DNA from: Variovorax paradoxus
GTDB lineage: Bacteria > Pseudomonadota > Gammaproteobacteria > Burkholderiales > Burkholderiaceae_C
Length of the DNA stretch: 64,000 nt
Assembly: GCF_000834655.1 (NCBI RefSeq)
Contig: NZ_JXQQ01000012.1
Span: 52,120-116,119, forward strand
Direction of reading: 5' to 3'
Part shown: piece after piece, positions 60,992 to 64,000 of the stretch
How positions within the stretch are numbered: the stretch's first letter is position 1
Layout: each line of letters starts with the position of its first letter
Translations under genes and position numbers: made by a program
Notes under the pieces: generated by a model
What the model was told of the DNA's origin: nothing
Databases searched by the model: none
What the model saw: the letters and a program-made list of their open reading frames with translations, nothing else

Positions 60992-60999
60992 TGTATACA
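60992..60999. promoter_or_regulatory. TGTATACA operator, site D (PuuD)
   Basis: The palindrome in AACTGTATACACTTT lies about 60 bases upstream of the candidate sigma-54 promoter of puuD. With sites A, B and C it forms a four-member set in the purine block. Confidence 0.75.
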
Positions 61000-61057
61000 C
61001 TTTCGGTCCACAACAAGCCGCAGCGGAGCGAGGCCCATTACATGGAGCCTGCGTTCG

Positions 61058-61073
61058 CGGCACTTTCTCTGCT
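61058..61073 (+). promoter_or_regulatory. Candidate sigma-54 promoter of puuD
   Basis: The plus strand reads CGGCAC-TTTCT-CTGCT, with GGCAC intact and only one mismatch (T to C) in the -12 block, and GG-N10-GC spacing. The predicted leader is about 68 bases to the ATG at 61152. Confidence 0.55.
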
Positions 61074-61151
61074 TACAGCGCCCGCAGTGGTGAGCAGGCT
61101 GAAACCCCGTCTCGACGTCCTCGCGCGCCGACCGGGCTGAGAGAGCACCAC

Positions 61152-62357
61152 ATGGAAAGCTATTACCTCGACTGGGCCAACCTGCTGCTGCGCTGGGTCC
61201 ACGTCATCACCGCCATCGCCTGGATCGGCGCCTCCTTCTACTTCGTGATGCTGGACAACAGCCTCGAGAAGCCGCAGGACCAGGAATCGCTCGACAAGGG
61301 CGTGGGCGGCGAGCAGTGGGCGGTGCACGGTGGCGGCTTCTACAACATGCAGAAGTACGCGCTGGCGCCCAAGAAGCTGCCGGACCACCTGCATTGGTCT
61401 TACTGGGAGAGCTATTCCACCTGGATCACCGGGTTCACGCTCTTCACCATGTCGTACCTGTGGAATGCAAGCACCTACCTCATCGACAAGTCGAAGATGG
61501 ACTGGCAGCCCGGTGCCGCCATTGCCGTGACGCTGGCCTTCTTCGTGGTCTTCTGGATGGTCTATGACGGCATCTGCCAGATCTTCGGGCGCCGCAAGAA
61601 CGGCGACACCATCGTCGGCGTGCTGATCGCGATCTTCATCGTGTTTGCGACCTGGCTGGCCTGCCAGTGGTTTGCGGGCCGCGCGGCATTTTTGCTGGTG
61701 GGCGCCATGATGGCCACGACGATGAGCGGCAACGTGTTCTTCTGGATCATCCCCGGCCAGCGCAAGAACGTGGCCGCGCTGCGCGAAGGCAGGCCCGTGG
61801 ACCCGGTGCACGGCCAGCGCGGCAAGCAGCGCAGCGTGCACAACACCTACTTCACGCTGCCGGTGCTGTTCGCGATGCTGAGCAACCACTACAGCTTCAC
61901 CTACACGCACAAGTACAACTGGATCGTCCTGCTGCTGATCATGCTCGGCGGCGCGGCCATTCGCCAGTTCTTCGTGGTACGCCACCGTTTCAAGCTCGGC
62001 AACGCGGGCAACCCGCTGCCGTACGCGCTGGTCGGCATCGTCGTGCTGGGCCTCACGATCGTGTGGATGAAGCCCGAGCCGGCCGCGGCCCCCGTGGCTG
62101 CTGCGGCGGCGCCCGCGGTCGCATACGCCGACGTGCAGAAGGTGCTGGAGCAACGCTGCTTCATGTGCCACGGCGCGGCCGTTCAGATGAAGAACGTGCG
62201 CGTCGATACGCCCGACCAGGTCGCCGCGCATGCGCAGGCGATCTACCAGCAGGTGGTGGTCACCAAGATCATGCCGATGAACAACGCGACCGGCATCACC
62301 GATGAAGAGCGGGCCTTGATCAGCCGCTGGTTCCAAGGCGGCGCCAAGACAAACTAG
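61152..62357 (+). CDS. puuD: Membrane urate hydroxylase PuuD with C-terminal cytochrome c domain
   Basis: A 401-residue protein with about eight membrane segments in the first 300 residues (starting YLDWANLLLRWVHVITAIAWIGASFY, including conserved histidines). A short proline/alanine linker follows, and then a cytochrome c domain with the heme motif CFMCH (near 337-341) and a candidate axial Met (KIMPMNN). PuuD oxidises urate to 5-hydroxyisourate and passes electrons to the respiratory chain, replacing uricase. The product goes to HIU hydrolase nearby. Confidence 0.95.
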   Translation: MESYYLDWANLLLRWVHVITAIAWIGASFYFVMLDNSLEKPQDQESLDKGVGGEQWAVHGGGFYNMQKYALAPKKLPDHLHWSYWESYSTWITGFTLFTMSYLWNASTYLIDKSKMDWQPGAAIAVTLAFFVVFWMVYDGICQIFGRRKNGDTIVGVLIAIFIVFATWLACQWFAGRAAFLLVGAMMATTMSGNVFFWIIPGQRKNVAALREGRPVDPVHGQRGKQRSVHNTYFTLPVLFAMLSNHYSFTYTHKYNWIVLLLIMLGGAAIRQFFVVRHRFKLGNAGNPLPYALVGIVVLGLTIVWMKPEPAAAPVAAAAAPAVAYADVQKVLEQRCFMCHGAAVQMKNVRVDTPDQVAAHAQAIYQQVVVTKIMPMNNATGITDEERALISRWFQGGAKTN

Positions 62358-62402
62358 ACCGCGGTCAAGAGGGCGGGCCGCCGCTCCCCGCACAATCGCC
62401 GG

Positions 62403-63761
62403 ATGGAGACAACGCAAGCCATGACCGCATCGACCCCGTCCTTCGGGCCCGCACCCGATCCGCGCGAAGCCCCGCGCGCCTTCCTCGAACACCTGTACCG
62501 CGTGGCGGTGGACCGCGCGCTGCCGCTGTCCACGCTCGGCGCCCATCTGCCCAAGCCGCCCAAGGGGCGCACGCTCGTGCTCGGCGCCGGCAAGGCAGGC
62601 GGCTCGATGGTGCAGGCGCTCGAAGCCCTGTGGCCGGCCGATGCGCCGCTCTCGGGCCTTGTCGTCACTCGCTACGACCACATTCCGCCGCGCCCCGAAG
62701 GCGTGCCCCGGCGCATCGAGATCGTAGAGGCGGCGCACCCCGTGCCCGATGCAGCCGGGCAGCAGGCCGCCGAGCGCATCCTCGCGTTGACGCAGGGCCT
62801 CACGGCCGATGACCTCGTGCTGTGCCTGATCTCCGGCGGCGGCTCGTCGCTGCTGGTGCTGCCGGCCGAAGGCCTCACGCTGGCCGACAAGCAGCGCATC
62901 AACAAGCAACTGCTCGACAGCGGTGCCGGCATCGGCGAGATGAACTGCGTGCGCAAGCACCTCTCGCGCATCAAGGGCGGCCGGCTCGCGGCAGCCTGCG
63001 CGCCGGCACGCGTGGTGACGCTCACCATCAGCGACGTGCCCGGCGACGATGCGGCCGTCATCGCGAGCGGCCCCACGGTGCCCGATGCGACGACGTGCGC
63101 CGATGCGCTGGCCATCCTCGACCGCTACGGCATCGAGGTACCCGCGCCCGTGCGCGCCCAGCTCGAAAGCGGCGAACTCGAAACGCCCAAGCCCGACGAC
63201 AAGGCCTTCACCGGCCACGAGACCCACATGATCGCCACGCCCCAGCAGTCGCTCGAAGCGGCAGCCAGGGCGGCGCGCGAAGCCGGCATCGAGGCCCACA
63301 TCCTCAGCGACGAGATCGAAGGCGAATCGCGCGAAGTCGGCAAGGTGCATGCCGCGCTGGCCCGCGCCGTGGCGCACCGCGGACAGCCGTTCGCACGGCC
63401 CTGCGTCATTCTTTCGGGCGGCGAGACCACGGTCACGATCCGCCCGCGCCAGCCGGGCCAGGCCAAGGGCCGGGGCGGCCGGGCGGGCGAGTTCTGCTTG
63501 GGCCTGGCCGGTGCGCTCATGGGGCAGCCGCAGGTCTGGGCGCTGGCCGCCGACACCGACGGCATCGACGGCGTGGAAGACAACGCCGGCGCCTTCGTCA
63601 CGCCCGACACGCTGGCGCGTGCAACCGCCGCGAGCAGGAAGCTCTCGGACCACCTCGACCGCAACGACGCCTACGGCTATTTCGACGCCATCGGCGACCT
63701 GTTCGTGACGGGGCCGACGAACACCAACGTCAACGACTTCCGGGCGCTGCTGATCCTGTAG
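62403..63761 (+). CDS. Glycerate 2-kinase (GckA/MOFRL family)
   Basis: A 452-residue kinase. The N-terminal GKAGGSMVQALEALW block is followed by CLISGGGSSLLVLPAEGLTL, and the MOFRL-like C-terminal domain has VILSGGETTVTIR and ALAADTDGIDG. It phosphorylates D-glycerate to 2-phosphoglycerate, completing the pathway from gcl/glxR. The start could be ATG 62403 or 62421. It is 45 bases downstream of puuD and may be cotranscribed. Confidence 0.93.
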   Translation: METTQAMTASTPSFGPAPDPREAPRAFLEHLYRVAVDRALPLSTLGAHLPKPPKGRTLVLGAGKAGGSMVQALEALWPADAPLSGLVVTRYDHIPPRPEGVPRRIEIVEAAHPVPDAAGQQAAERILALTQGLTADDLVLCLISGGGSSLLVLPAEGLTLADKQRINKQLLDSGAGIGEMNCVRKHLSRIKGGRLAAACAPARVVTLTISDVPGDDAAVIASGPTVPDATTCADALAILDRYGIEVPAPVRAQLESGELETPKPDDKAFTGHETHMIATPQQSLEAAARAAREAGIEAHILSDEIEGESREVGKVHAALARAVAHRGQPFARPCVILSGGETTVTIRPRQPGQAKGRGGRAGEFCLGLAGALMGQPQVWALAADTDGIDGVEDNAGAFVTPDTLARATAASRKLSDHLDRNDAYGYFDAIGDLFVTGPTNTNVNDFRALLIL

Positions 63762-63934
63762 CGGAGCGGAAAAAGGGCGATTTCCGGGCCTCGGCGGGGT
63801 CGGGTGAAGTCGGGTTAATCTATGCACCCGGCGGCGATTTGCCGCCGTTGTCGCATGCGCACTCTCCCAGGGTGCCGCATCGCGCACCCCAGATTTCCCC
63901 TTTTCATCATCCAGTCCCGAAGGAAAAGTTCGCC

Positions 63935-64000
63935 ATGACCGCCACCTACACCGACACCCGCCTGCTGATCGACAACGAATGGGTCGATGCCACCGGCGGC
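63935..64000 (+). CDS. Aldehyde dehydrogenase family protein, N-terminal fragment (runs off the window)
   Basis: Only 22 codons are visible: MTATYTDTRLLIDNEWVDATGG. The LLIDNEWVDA segment is the typical N-terminal strand of NAD(P)-dependent aldehyde dehydrogenases. It starts at ATG 63935 after AAGGAAAAG. The precise substrate class cannot be decided from this fragment. A short hairpin CGGCGGC-N5-GCCGCCG lies at 63829-63847 upstream. Confidence 0.75.
   Translation, partial: MTATYTDTRLLIDNEWVDATGG

Noticed and set aside
63829..63847. CGGCGGC-N5-GCCGCCG hairpin as a terminator of glycerate kinase
   Set aside because: There is no T-run, and such hairpins arise easily in GC-rich sequence.
61038..63887. 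A 949-codon minus-strand frame opposite puuD and glycerate kinase
   Set aside because: It is antisense to two well-supported genes and has no recognisable domains.

Overview
The window is GC-rich (roughly two thirds G+C by eye), densely coded, and looks like chromosomal DNA of a metabolically versatile betaproteobacterium of the order Burkholderiales, most likely Comamonadaceae and Variovorax-like. The basis is the combination of ABC, NCS1 and NCS2 transporters, IclR/GntR/LysR regulators, an LpxO gene, a glyoxylate-carboligase operon and family-typical intergenic repeats. No rRNA, tRNA, CRISPR array, prophage or insertion sequence was seen.

Layout. 0-2.5 kb: urease accessory gene ureD, a nucleoside deaminase and an NMT1/THI5-type binding protein, divergent from a Rieske oxygenase. 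4-7.7 kb: D-amino-acid dehydrogenase with a divergent Lrp-type regulator, then an OsmC protein, a redox-type HxlR regulator and an imine-reductase-like enzyme. 7.9-15.5 kb: two two-component systems flanking LpxO, a LysR regulator, a GlcG-like protein and a PAP2 phosphatase. 15.5-18.8 kb: a second NMT1-type ABC transporter with its own deaminase. 19-23 kb: malic enzyme and a flavin-dependent halogenase-like enzyme, followed by a tandem repeat. 23.3-27.8 kb: gcl-hyi-glxR with a LysR regulator. 27.9-31.1 kb: exported carotenoid oxygenase, DUF2141 protein and an AI-2E family transporter. 31.3-34.5 kb: dctA-gntR and an IclR regulator. 34.6-41 kb: an operon of FAD hydroxyacid oxidase, polyamine-type ABC transporter (fused permease) and DHDPS-family lyase. 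41.4-43.7 kb: a frameshifted hydrolase, an Imm10-like protein and an aldo/keto reductase. 43.7-48.4 kb: purine and allantoin permeases, an allantoin/hydantoin racemase and a GntR regulator. 48.7-54.4 kb: hybrid sensor kinase, PHP-domain lipoprotein and small proteins. 54.4-64 kb: purine/ureide catabolism (M20 hydrolase, UraD-allantoate amidohydrolase fusion, PuuE, GntR, HIU hydrolase, XdhC, urate hydroxylase PuuD), glycerate kinase and the start of an aldehyde dehydrogenase.

How it works together. The right third encodes most of the route xanthine -> urate -> hydroxyisourate -> OHCU -> allantoin -> allantoate. The gcl-hyi-glxR genes plus glycerate kinase turn the resulting glyoxylate into 2-phosphoglycerate, and ureD points to urease for the urea. 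Xanthine dehydrogenase itself and the ureidoglycolate steps are not in the window.

The most interesting signal is regulatory. The palindrome TGTATACA sits in four intergenic regions of the purine block. Sequences resembling sigma-54 (-24/-12, GG-N10-GC) promoters lie upstream of the allantoin permease, the urate hydroxylase, both NMT1-type binding proteins, the Rieske oxygenase and the FAD-oxidase operon. The Rieske oxygenase and the first binding protein also share an inverted, duplicated leader element. Together these suggest a nitrogen-limitation regulon combined with pathway-specific GntR control. This is inference from sequence and has not been tested.
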